Virus record (IMG/VR): IMGVR_UViG_3300012923_000052
Span: 1-24,507 of that record
Reading direction: 5' to 3' (one strand)
Source: a virus
Length of the DNA: 24,507 nucleotides
The translations under genes and the position numbers were made by a program. Positions 7,191-11,451 of this stretch are shown piece by piece; the first letter of the stretch is position 1; every line of letters starts with the position of its first letter. The notes under the pieces were generated by a model, which ran no database searches, was not told the origin of the DNA, and saw nothing but the letters and a program-made list of their open reading frames with translations.

Positions 7191-7239
7191 CTGTGTATCA
7201 AGCTTACAGCCTGGACGGAAGTTAACCACATAACGCCAT

Positions 7240-7383
7240 GCATCGAATGCCGATAGCTAGTCCAGAGACGCTCAATCTCTCGATTAGACTGTTAGGGTAT
7301 AGCAGAAATGCGTAGTGCTCTTCAGGATCAAACGTCCATTAACCGAGACACGCCGTGAAGCGTTGAGGACTGTTCGATCAGTC
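7240..7383 (+). other. Giant RNA hairpins, fifth block
   Basis: GCAT (7240-7243) pairs with ATGC (7247-7250). AGTC (7259-7262) with GACT (7287-7290) encloses AGAGA (7264-7268) with TCTCT (7276-7280), and GACTG (7368-7372) pairs with CAGTC (7379-7383) over a TTCGAT loop. The sequence between 7291 and 7367 has less obvious local pairing and could take part in long-range contacts. Confidence 0.55.
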
Positions 7384-7477
7384 TAGTATGCGACAATCGT
7401 AGACACAGCCTAGGGGAAACCGTCGGGTAGTCTGCTGAGAGTTAAGCATTACTGACCGACCCTGTTTGGATGACAAC

Positions 7478-7730
7478 CGTGAGCGAAGAGCTTACGAAGA
7501 ATGGCACCAGTAGTTGACTGGAGGTCATTGATCTTCCGACATCGGAAGGATATCGAGGTAAGAACTCCTATACGTGGAGCACCGAAAGCTAGATAGTTCT
7601 AGGGCAAGACCGTAAAGCCTGACAGTAACTCAGGTCCCATCTGGACGTAGTCGAGAGAGCTTTCAAGAACATGTTAGTACATCGTTCACAACGATATCAA
7701 ACTAGGAAGAGGGTTAACGACCTATTCCTA
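7478..7730 (+). other. Giant RNA hairpins, sixth block
   Basis: CGTGAGC (7478-7484) pairs with GCTTACG (7490-7496), including a G-U pair that favours the + strand. Others are CCAGT (7507-7511) with ACTGG (7517-7521) and CTTCCG (7533-7538) with CGGAAG (7543-7548). AGAACT (7561-7566) with AGTTCT (7595-7600) closes a small subdomain. CCTGA (7618-7622) pairs with TCAGG (7630-7634), ATCGT (7681-7685) with ACGAT (7691-7695), and TAGGAA (7703-7708) with TTCCTA (7725-7730). Confidence 0.65.
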
Positions 7731-7768
7731 ATCACAGACTACTGACATAAGCCTGCGCGATGGCGATG

Positions 7769-7998
7769 AGCCTAGCCGGAGCTGAATGGAGCAGCGGAAC
7801 TACGACGAGGTGCAATTCCTCAACGCCTAGAGGCTAGAGCAGTTTCACATACTGCTGACCGTAGCTGTAACAGAAGACTCCTTGTCTGCAAGTCCATCAA
7901 TTCAACGCACCAGATTAGTGCACCACCGGAATGGAAGGTACGAGAACCAGACAGATCAACAGTGACCCTCTAGCAGAAGGAGACGCGCTATGTGCGTC
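7769..7998 (+). other. Giant RNA hairpins, seventh block
   Basis: AGCCT (7769-7773) with AGGCT (7831-7835) may close a subdomain that contains GAGG (7807-7810) with CCTC (7818-7821). AGCAGT (7838-7843) pairs with ACTGCT (7851-7856), GCAC (7907-7910) with GTGC (7918-7921), and GACGC (7982-7986) with GCGTC (7994-7998). The last helix overlaps the start codon region of a 21-codon ORF and could control it. Confidence 0.55.
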
Positions 7999-8055
7999 AT
8001 GAACACTGTGTCTAAACTTCTCAAATACCACTCTCGGTTTGAGATGCCGCCTTAA
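7990..8055 (+). CDS. Possible 21-aa peptide near the 3' end of the giant RNA
   Basis: ATG 7990 is preceded by a near-perfect ribosome binding site, AGAAGGAG, ending 7 nt before the start, and runs 21 codons to TAA 8053-8055. The peptide begins MCVMNTVSKLLKYH and carries several basic residues. The helix 7982-7986/7994-7998 straddles the start codon, and a second helix (8020-8025/8038-8043) lies within the ORF. It could be a leader or regulatory peptide for the downstream membrane protein, or a chance ORF in structured RNA. Confidence 0.35.
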   Translation: MCVMNTVSKLLKYHSRFEMPP

Positions 8056-8118
8056 GCAGATTAGGGCGGGAACGTAGTGCCAAGAGCAGTGAAAGCTTCT
8101 TCAGGTATAGTTCCCGCC
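8020..8118 (+). other. 3' terminal stems of the giant RNA region
   Basis: CTCAAA (8020-8025) can pair with TTTGAG (8038-8043). A 9-bp perfect helix joins GGCGGGAAC (8065-8073) to GTTCCCGCC (8110-8118), extended by a G-U pair (8064-8119). CCGCC (8047-8051) could alternatively pair with GGCGG (8065-8069), so two mutually exclusive folds are possible, as in attenuators. There is no T tract after the long helix. Confidence 0.6.
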
Positions 8119-8130
8119 TCCCCAAACTAG

Positions 8131-8148
8131 ACGCCAGCTTCGCTGGCT
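8131..8148 (+). repeat. Hairpin repeat, copy 1 (ACGCCAGCTTCGCTGGCT)
   Basis: The 18-nt sequence is identical to 11377-11394. GCCAGC (8133-8138) pairs with GCTGGC (8142-8147) over a 3-nt TTC loop. It sits between the giant RNA and the ribosome binding site (AGGAG) of the 100-aa gene, which suggests a processing or stabilising hairpin used at two transcript junctions. Confidence 0.7.
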
Positions 8149-8160
8149 TAGGAGACGAAC

Positions 8161-8463
8161 ATGAAGACCCTCGAACGAATGATGTTGGAGATGCTCTTCG
8201 ATAAGAAACTGGAAGCGCCTCCGACAAAGAAGAAAATCGCTAGGGACTTGACAGTGAAGCAATTCATCAAAGTCCTTAAGAACATGCCAGAGTTCAAGAG
8301 AGAGTTTGAAGAAGCTCTGAAACATCTTGAACCGAAGGGCAAAGAAAAAGACAAGCTATCGCTTGGCCAGAAATATATGATGTGGACGTTGGCCGCAATA
8401 ACGTTGCCGCCTCTGTATGTGGCGCTCATTCACGCGCTCTTCACGACAATCTCTGGTAAGTAA
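8161..8463 (+). CDS. Basic protein with one C-terminal membrane segment (100 aa), next to the giant RNA
   Basis: ATG 8161 has AGGAG about 7 nt upstream. The first 75 residues are rich in Lys, Arg and Glu and look helical (KKIARDLTVKQFIKVLKNMPEFKREFEEALKHL in two stretches around residues 25-57). They are followed by a hydrophobic segment at about residues 77-96 (WTLAAITLPPLYVALIHALF) and a short polar end. The likely topology is a charged cytoplasmic head anchored to the inner membrane by its C-terminus. No family is recognised. Its place immediately downstream of the giant RNA, on the same strand and with only a hairpin between, makes it the obvious candidate protein partner, by analogy with OapA beside OLE RNA. 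It might alternatively be a small lysis or superinfection protein. Confidence 0.75.
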   Translation: MKTLERMMLEMLFDKKLEAPPTKKKIARDLTVKQFIKVLKNMPEFKREFEEALKHLEPKGKEKDKLSLGQKYMMWTLAAITLPPLYVALIHALFTTISGK

Positions 8464-8467
8464 ATAC

Positions 8468-8520
8468 TAGGCCTCGCCTTTAAGTGGGACGCTGTGGGTG
8501 TTGTAACCCTCCGAGGCCTA
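8468..8520 (+). other. Branched hairpin before the nuclease gene
   Basis: TAGGCCTCG (8468-8476) pairs perfectly with CGAGGCCTA (8512-8520), enclosing GGGT (8496-8499) with ACCC (8506-8509). The structure starts 4 nt after the stop of the membrane protein gene and ends 14 nt before the nuclease ATG. Without a long T tract it is more likely a processing site or weak attenuator than a terminator. Confidence 0.6.
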
Positions 8521-8534
8521 TTAATTGGATTAAA

Positions 8535-9401
8535 ATGAAAAGCATAGATACTCTCATCAAGGATATACAGAGTCTTGTCGGAAACAAACAAGGATGGTTC
8601 ACCGAAGAGGTGGCAAAGACGTACGCCGAGGAAGTCACAGTCAGACTCCGACGCTCGTTTGGAGCTAGACAGGATGTACCTAGACTACGTCTCAGCCAAA
8701 TGGGCCCGAAGTGCCCAAGAGCATTGTGGCACTCCATTCATAGTCAAGGGCTTGCAGAACCCCTCCCCGCTTCCGCCGTGGTCAAATTCACTTATGGACA
8801 TCTAATCGAAGCCCTCGTAATCGCGTGGGCTAAACAAGCTGGACACGAAGTAACAGGAGAGCAAGATGAGCTATCTCTTCTCGATATCACCGGTCATAGA
8901 GATTGTGTTATTGACGGTTGTGTGGTCGACGTCAAATCTACTGCCAGTCGCAGCTTTGTCAAGTTCAAGGATCACACGCTTAGGGATTCTGACAGTTTTG
9001 GGTATCTGGATCAACTGGATGGCTATCTTGCAGCTTCGGCTAATGACCCTCTGGTCAGAACTAAAGATGTCGGATATTTATTCGCTGTTGACAAACAACT
9101 AGGACATATGGTGCTTTATGAACACAAGCTCAGAGAAGCTAGTATCCGTGAAAGAATTCAAAGCTATAAAGAAATCATTGCAAGAAGCGAACCTCCCGCC
9201 TGCACGTGCGGAACAGTACCTGACGGTCAAGCGGGCAATATCAAGCTTGACGTCAACGCAAGTTATTCTGCTTTCAAGTATGCTTGCTTCCCAAACCTCC
9301 GGACTTTTCTTTATTCCGACGGACCAAGATACCTCACCAAGGTAGTGAGAAAACCAGATGTAATCGAGGTAAATCGTCATGGACAAATCGTATATAACTA
9401 A
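8535..9401 (+). CDS. RecB/Cas4-like PD-(D/E)XK exonuclease (288 aa)
   Basis: Predicted nuclease that could replace T7 gp6 exonuclease, degrading DNA during recombination or host-chromosome breakdown. The PD-(D/E)XK core is visible: GHLIE (His89), GHRD (Asp123), VVDVKST (Asp132, Lys134) and the RecB-type motif YLDQLDGYL. Four cysteines, Cys60 (KCPR) and Cys223, Cys225 and Cys251 near the C-terminus, suggest an iron-sulphur cluster as in Cas4 and AddB. An upstream GTG at 8484 would start inside the 8468-8520 hairpin and add residues with no resemblance to the family, so ATG 8535 is preferred. That start lacks a normal ribosome binding site and has the leader ATTGGATTAAAATG, which also occurs at the 188-aa gene. 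Confidence 0.88.
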   Translation: MKSIDTLIKDIQSLVGNKQGWFTEEVAKTYAEEVTVRLRRSFGARQDVPRLRLSQMGPKCPRALWHSIHSQGLAEPLPASAVVKFTYGHLIEALVIAWAKQAGHEVTGEQDELSLLDITGHRDCVIDGCVVDVKSTASRSFVKFKDHTLRDSDSFGYLDQLDGYLAASANDPLVRTKDVGYLFAVDKQLGHMVLYEHKLREASIRERIQSYKEIIARSEPPACTCGTVPDGQAGNIKLDVNASYSAFKYACFPNLRTFLYSDGPRYLTKVVRKPDVIEVNRHGQIVYN

Positions 9402-9576
9402 TCCAAGTCATGGTGGTAAAGTCACTTGCCACAAGTGTAATGGTTTTATCAAAGAAGGAGATGAAGTAGGGTATTGGGATCATCAACATCCAAATGAATT
9501 CCCTGCTATTCATTTTCATAAGGATTGTTATAACCAATATGAGCACTATTATGGACTGGACAAACCCATAGATTAA
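9379..9576 (+). CDS. Small zinc-binding protein (65 aa)
   Basis: Starts at ATG 9379 within the end of the nuclease gene, with GAGGT about 9 nt upstream. Residues 17-50 form a compact zinc site: CHKC (Cys17, Cys20) and HFHKDC (His45 or His47, Cys50), with WDHQHP between. This resembles a PARP- or LIM-type single zinc finger. The acidic, Tyr-rich tail has no motif. It could bind DNA or protein, but the role is not known. Confidence 0.8.
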   Translation: MDKSYITNPSHGGKVTCHKCNGFIKEGDEVGYWDHQHPNEFPAIHFHKDCYNQYEHYYGLDKPID

Positions 9577-9586
9577 GTGGTATAAT
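9557..9586 (+). promoter_or_regulatory. Strong candidate sigma70 promoter with extended -10
   Basis: TGGACA at 9557-9562 (5/6 of the -35) and a perfect TATAAT at 9581-9586 are 18 nt apart. TG at 9578-9579 adds an extended -10. It lies across the end of the zinc-protein gene and would start transcription near 9593, just before the 61-aa gene, so host RNA polymerase could drive the small-gene block. Confidence 0.6.
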
Positions 9587-9607
9587 TAAGAAAGAAAAGG
9601 ATACCTT

Positions 9608-9793
9608 ATGAATAATACAGTTAATTACAACATCACTAACGCCGAGAATGGCTATATTGTTAATAAGTCTGTTGAGACTGAAACCGAGAAGGACGATACT
9701 TTCAGCTCTTCGTTCACTAGCGAAACCTATGTCTTTGGTGACTGGGCCGCTGTCCTCGAATGGCTGAAGAATGCCGAAGCCGACCAAGGCTAA
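9608..9793 (+). CDS. Hypothetical acidic phage protein (61 aa)
   Basis: ATG 9608 has AAAGGA about 8 nt upstream and follows the promoter candidate at 9557-9586. The product has beta-strand-like alternation at its N-terminus, a Ser/Thr-rich acidic middle and a C-terminal YVFGDWAAVLEWLKNAEA segment. That ending resembles small conserved proteins of unknown function in marine phages. It overlaps the endonuclease VII gene by 23 nt. Confidence 0.75.
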   Translation: MNNTVNYNITNAENGYIVNKSVETETEKDDTFSSSFTSETYVFGDWAAVLEWLKNAEADQG

Positions 9794-10289
9794 ATCAGAC
9801 AAGGGGGTTGTTCAGCTTCCCCCTTCTCTCGCTAAATTAACATTGACTGAGTACCAACGGGATTGGAGAAGAAAGAAAAGAGAAGATCCTGAATTCAGAT
9901 TAAAGGCGGCAGAAATACAACGACGTTATTACGCAAACGATCCCAACAAAAGTGAAAAAGCTTTTATATATCGTTTAAAAACAAGATATGGTTTAACAAA
10001 AAAACAATACGACGAGTTGTTCGCCAAGCAAGAAGGTCGATGTTTTTTGTGCGGGAAACATCAATCTGAATTAAAAACTAGATTGGCGGTGGACCACGAT
10101 CACCAAAGTTTTGAAGTTAGATCGCTCCTGTGCGGCTATTGTAATCTACGTGTTGTAGGAAGGCTTAGAATTGATACCGTCCAAAAAGTATACGAATATT
10201 TAAACAGAGAATATACGGGTATCTTTGTTTCAAAGAAGAAGAAATGGCGAAAGAGAAAGAAATCAAAGCGGCGACGTACGTCTGGATAG
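9771..10289 (+). CDS. Recombination endonuclease VII-like (HNH-fold) nuclease
   Basis: A 172-aa protein with the endonuclease VII signature. CFLCG (Cys91, Cys94) and CGYCN (Cys121, Cys124) bind a structural zinc, and LAVDHDH (Asp108-His111) forms the His-metal active site. An N-terminal helical basic region (WRRKKREDP, then YRLKTRYGLTKKQYDEL) is the usual companion segment. The C-terminal tail from about residue 155 is almost entirely Lys and Arg. In T4, endo VII cuts Holliday junctions and branched DNA before packaging; here it may stand in for T7 gp3. A homing role is possible for HNH proteins but less likely given the family motif and the setting. It overlaps both neighbouring genes. Confidence 0.9.
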   Translation: MPKPTKAKSDKGVVQLPPSLAKLTLTEYQRDWRRKKREDPEFRLKAAEIQRRYYANDPNKSEKAFIYRLKTRYGLTKKQYDELFAKQEGRCFLCGKHQSELKTRLAVDHDHQSFEVRSLLCGYCNLRVVGRLRIDTVQKVYEYLNREYTGIFVSKKKKWRKRKKSKRRRTSG

Positions 10290-10384
10290 GGGCAGGAACG
10301 ATGTTCCTTCTGTGTCTTCTCATTGGATTAGCAGACAAATGGGGGATACTCGATCCAGTCTTGGATTATTTAAATATTAAATGA
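10244..10384 (+). CDS. Small single-pass membrane protein (46 aa)
   Basis: Starts at ATG 10244 in the basic 3' tail of the endonuclease VII gene, with a purine-rich AAGAAGAAG site upstream. After a basic start (MAKEKEIK), residues 11-30 are hydrophobic (one membrane segment), followed by a short tail. The stop overlaps the next start as ATGA. No family is recognised. Confidence 0.65.
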   Translation: MAKEKEIKAATYVWIGAGTMFLLCLLIGLADKWGILDPVLDYLNIK

Positions 10385-10524
10385 ACTATGCTAACATTCT
10401 AGAGACATACACTCTGGAAGAGATACTTGAATTGAACGATAAGACTACCGAAGATTGTTTAGAATTTCTAGTCGAAGAAGGGTTTGTCAAACTACCTTCG
10501 ATTAAACCATTGGATTTCGAATGA
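10381..10524 (+). CDS. Small acidic helical protein (47 aa)
   Basis: ATG 10381 overlaps the previous stop by 4 nt and ends at 10522-10524, again overlapping the next start. The central TLEEILELNDKTTEDCLEFL looks like two short helices, as in a small helix-turn-helix. The protein ends VKLPSIKPLDFE. Similar tiny proteins occur in T7-like phages, but the function is unknown. Confidence 0.65.
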   Translation: MNYANILETYTLEEILELNDKTTEDCLEFLVEEGFVKLPSIKPLDFE

Positions 10525-10682
10525 AGAAGCGTCATCCAAGTAATCGTCGTGAACGGATGCAGCTAGAAGCTGTCAAGAAAGAACAAAGTGCGAAGAAAGA
10601 GAGCGCCTACGTTAGGCGACGAACTGCCGACCTCCAACAGAAGGAAGCAGAAGATGACATTCGGAAAGAAGTTCTCGGATAA
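10521..10682 (+). CDS. Small basic helical protein (53 aa)
   Basis: ATG 10521 overlaps the previous stop by 4 nt; the frame ends at TAA 10680-10682. The product is rich in Lys, Arg, Glu and Gln with no hydrophobic core, probably one long helix or disordered, and might bind nucleic acid. No family is recognised. Confidence 0.55.
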   Translation: MKKRHPSNRRERMQLEAVKKEQSAKKESAYVRRRTADLQQKEAEDDIRKEVLG

Positions 10683-10866
10683 GTTCGGTGAAGACCGGAT
10701 GATTGAAATCTCAGCCGCTAACATCCATGCTGCAGTCGAGACGTTCCTCCGCAGTGTGAAGAAGTTGAAAGATTCCGACGATGTCTTTTCCATCAATCTG
10801 GATGAGATCGTGGGCAAGAAGCCGGCAGACGTGATTCGTGTCGGAATAAGAATAAGGAAGGAATAA
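10654..10866 (+). CDS. Hypothetical protein (70 aa)
   Basis: Preferred start is ATG 10654, with AAGGA about 9 nt upstream; an upstream start at 10588 would add a low-quality basic extension lying in the previous gene. The product has a basic N-terminus, a helical centre (IEISAANIHAAVETFLRSVKKL) and a C-terminal strand (VIRVGIRIRKE). No family is recognised. The overlap with the 53-aa gene is 29 nt. Confidence 0.65.
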   Translation: MTFGKKFSDKFGEDRMIEISAANIHAAVETFLRSVKKLKDSDDVFSINLDEIVGKKPADVIRVGIRIRKE

Positions 10867-10867
10867 G

Positions 10868-11119
10868 TTGGTACGGACGGACAGAAACTACGCAAAGGAA
10901 ACAGCGTATGAGGATACTCCGGCGCAAGTCAAACGTCGTATTGCCCGTAATCGAGCAAGACGCAAAGCACTCAGACAAGGTCGAGTCCATAAGGGGGATT
11001 CCAGAGAACTTGACCACGTGGGATTTCATCGGACTGGTAGCCTTGACCGTGTTGCTACCCGTGTGGTCAGCAGGACTGCGAATAGACGAAGACAACCCCC
11101 AAGAAAATCAAGGCATTGA
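10868..11119 (+). CDS. Degenerate HNH-like small basic protein (83 aa), TTG start
   Basis: The start is TTG 10868, supported by a strong GGAAGGA site 6-12 nt upstream. The body KRRIARNRARRKALRQGRV, then GDSRELDHVG and RVVSRTANRRR, follows the pattern of small phage HNH proteins, which read 'GDGKEVDH ... LRVVSRSANR'. The Asp-His pair is present, but the zinc ligands and other catalytic residues are not evident. It may be an inactive or non-catalytic DNA-binding member. It shares most of its length with another frame (10908-11138) that also has a ribosome binding site. Confidence 0.7.
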   Translation: MVRTDRNYAKETAYEDTPAQVKRRIARNRARRKALRQGRVHKGDSRELDHVGFHRTGSLDRVATRVVSRTANRRRQPPRKSRH

Positions 11120-11138
11120 CAACATAAAGAAAGAATGA
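10908..11138 (+). CDS. Possible overlapping membrane protein (76 aa) in another frame
   Basis: ATG 10908 has AAAGGA about 8 nt upstream and runs 76 codons to 11138, almost wholly inside the HNH-like gene but in a different frame. The product has a basic N-terminus, a hydrophobic segment at about residues 40-56 (FIGLVALTVLLPVWSAGL) and an acidic tail. The good start and the credible membrane segment argue that it may be real; the frame overlap argues for caution. Confidence 0.4.
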   Translation: MRILRRKSNVVLPVIEQDAKHSDKVESIRGIPENLTTWDFIGLVALTVLLPVWSAGLRIDEDNPQENQGIDNIKKE

Positions 11139-11144
11139 TACAGT
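11116..11144 (+). promoter_or_regulatory. Candidate sigma70 promoter
   Basis: A perfect TTGACA (11116-11121) stands 17 nt from TACAGT (11139-11144), a 4/6 match to the -10. It is placed about 30 nt upstream of the 54-aa gene start and could supply transcripts for it and the 188-aa gene. Confidence 0.4.
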
Positions 11145-11175
11145 GATATGGTTAATACAACCAAAGGAAAAAGGC

Positions 11176-11340
11176 ATGAACCAACATGTTAGAGAAGATC
11201 AAGGAGCTTTGGCTCCGGTTTTGGACATGGCTGACAAGCCCGTCCAAGACGATGTTACTTACGTCCAAGACGACGGTGACTATCCCGTCGATCCCCTCGA
11301 CGCTACCGGCGCAGACGCCCCGGAAGTCAAGGAAGACTAA
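11176..11340 (+). CDS. Very acidic small protein (54 aa)
   Basis: ATG 11176 follows AAAGGAAAAAGG, a clear ribosome binding site; a GTG at 11143 is rejected because it overlaps the -10 of the promoter candidate. The product is Asp-rich through its second half (QDDVTYVQDDGDYPVDP) and probably disordered. It could be a DNA mimic or a scaffold-like peptide, but nothing in the sequence proves this. Confidence 0.65.
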   Translation: MNQHVREDQGALAPVLDMADKPVQDDVTYVQDDGDYPVDPLDATGADAPEVKED

Positions 11341-11358
11341 AGTTAAACTGCCGATGTA

Positions 11359-11373
11359 GGAAGCTTTGCTTCC
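11359..11373 (+). other. Short tight hairpin
   Basis: GGAAGC (11359-11364) pairs with GCTTCC (11368-11373) over a TTT loop. It is the first of three successive hairpins between the 54-aa and 188-aa genes. Confidence 0.6.
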
Positions 11374-11376
11374 GTC

Positions 11377-11394
11377 ACGCCAGCTTCGCTGGCT
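11377..11394 (+). repeat. Hairpin repeat, copy 2 (ACGCCAGCTTCGCTGGCT)
   Basis: Identical over 18 nt to 8131-8148, more than 3 kb away. It forms the same 6-bp hairpin with a TTC loop and lies between two other hairpins in a non-coding gap. Confidence 0.7.
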
Positions 11395-11408
11395 AAATCG
11401 GATACTCG

Positions 11409-11439
11409 GGGGAGTGTGCTCCGGCCACTCCCTCTTTTT
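11409..11439 (+). terminator. Intrinsic terminator or attenuator before the 188-aa gene
   Basis: GGGAGTG (11410-11416) pairs with CACTCCC (11426-11432) over a 9-nt loop, with a possible extra G-T pair (11409-11433). It is followed by a T-rich run at 11433-11439. The 188-aa gene starts 13 nt later with no promoter between, so read-through or partial termination would set its level. Confidence 0.65.
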
Positions 11440-11451
11440 ATTGGATTAAAA

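Larger units (their letters stand above)
6401..8130 (+). ncRNA. Giant structured non-coding RNA candidate (about 1.7 kb), unknown class
   Basis: No convincing long protein gene occupies this stretch, yet compact inverted repeats run through almost all of it. More than 25 helices of 4-9 bp with short loops can be read directly, several nested, and the best are listed as separate entries. G-U pairs that would be A-C mismatches on the other strand (for example in 7478-7496 and 7088-7104) favour a + strand RNA, the same direction as both neighbours. Many loops are 7 nt, and one is an exact tRNA-like T-arm. No tRNA, rRNA, or group I or II intron core is recognised. The 5' end is set by the SSB stop and the 3' end by the last helix (8118) or the hairpin at 8133, so boundaries are approximate. 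No own promoter was found, so it may be cut from the replication transcript. OLE, ROOL and GOLLD are known ornate RNAs of roughly 0.6-0.85 kb; this would be larger. The role is unknown. Confidence 0.82.

Noticed and set aside
6916-7233. A 105-codon open frame on the + strand, with a 127-codon frame opposite, inside the RNA region
   Set aside because: Both products look random, with no domain pattern. They cross several strong helices, and open frames on both strands at once are expected in structured sequence of about 50% G+C. Homologues could still overturn this.
6401-8130. tRNA cluster
   Set aside because: Many 5-bp stems with 7-nt loops and one T-arm occur, but no set of acceptor, D and anticodon arms in proper order was found. 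The loops lack the T33 and purine-37 pattern.
6401-8130. Group I or group II intron
   Set aside because: No P7/P3 core, domain V or flanking split gene was recognised. The neighbours are complete, separate genes.
6401-8130. CRISPR array or rRNA
   Set aside because: No regular direct repeats with spacers and no recognisable rRNA segments.
8248-8276. TTGACA at 8248 as a promoter
   Set aside because: No acceptable -10 at 16-18 nt spacing.
8484-8534. GTG 8484 as start of the nuclease
   Set aside because: It lies within the 8468-8520 hairpin, has no ribosome site, and the added residues are unlike the family.
11143-11175. GTG 11143 as start of the 54-aa acidic protein
   Set aside because: ATG 11176 has a clear ribosome site; the GTG lies in the -10 of the promoter candidate.
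11416-11451. Upstream in-frame start for the 188-aa gene
   Set aside because: It would start in the terminator stem without a ribosome site.
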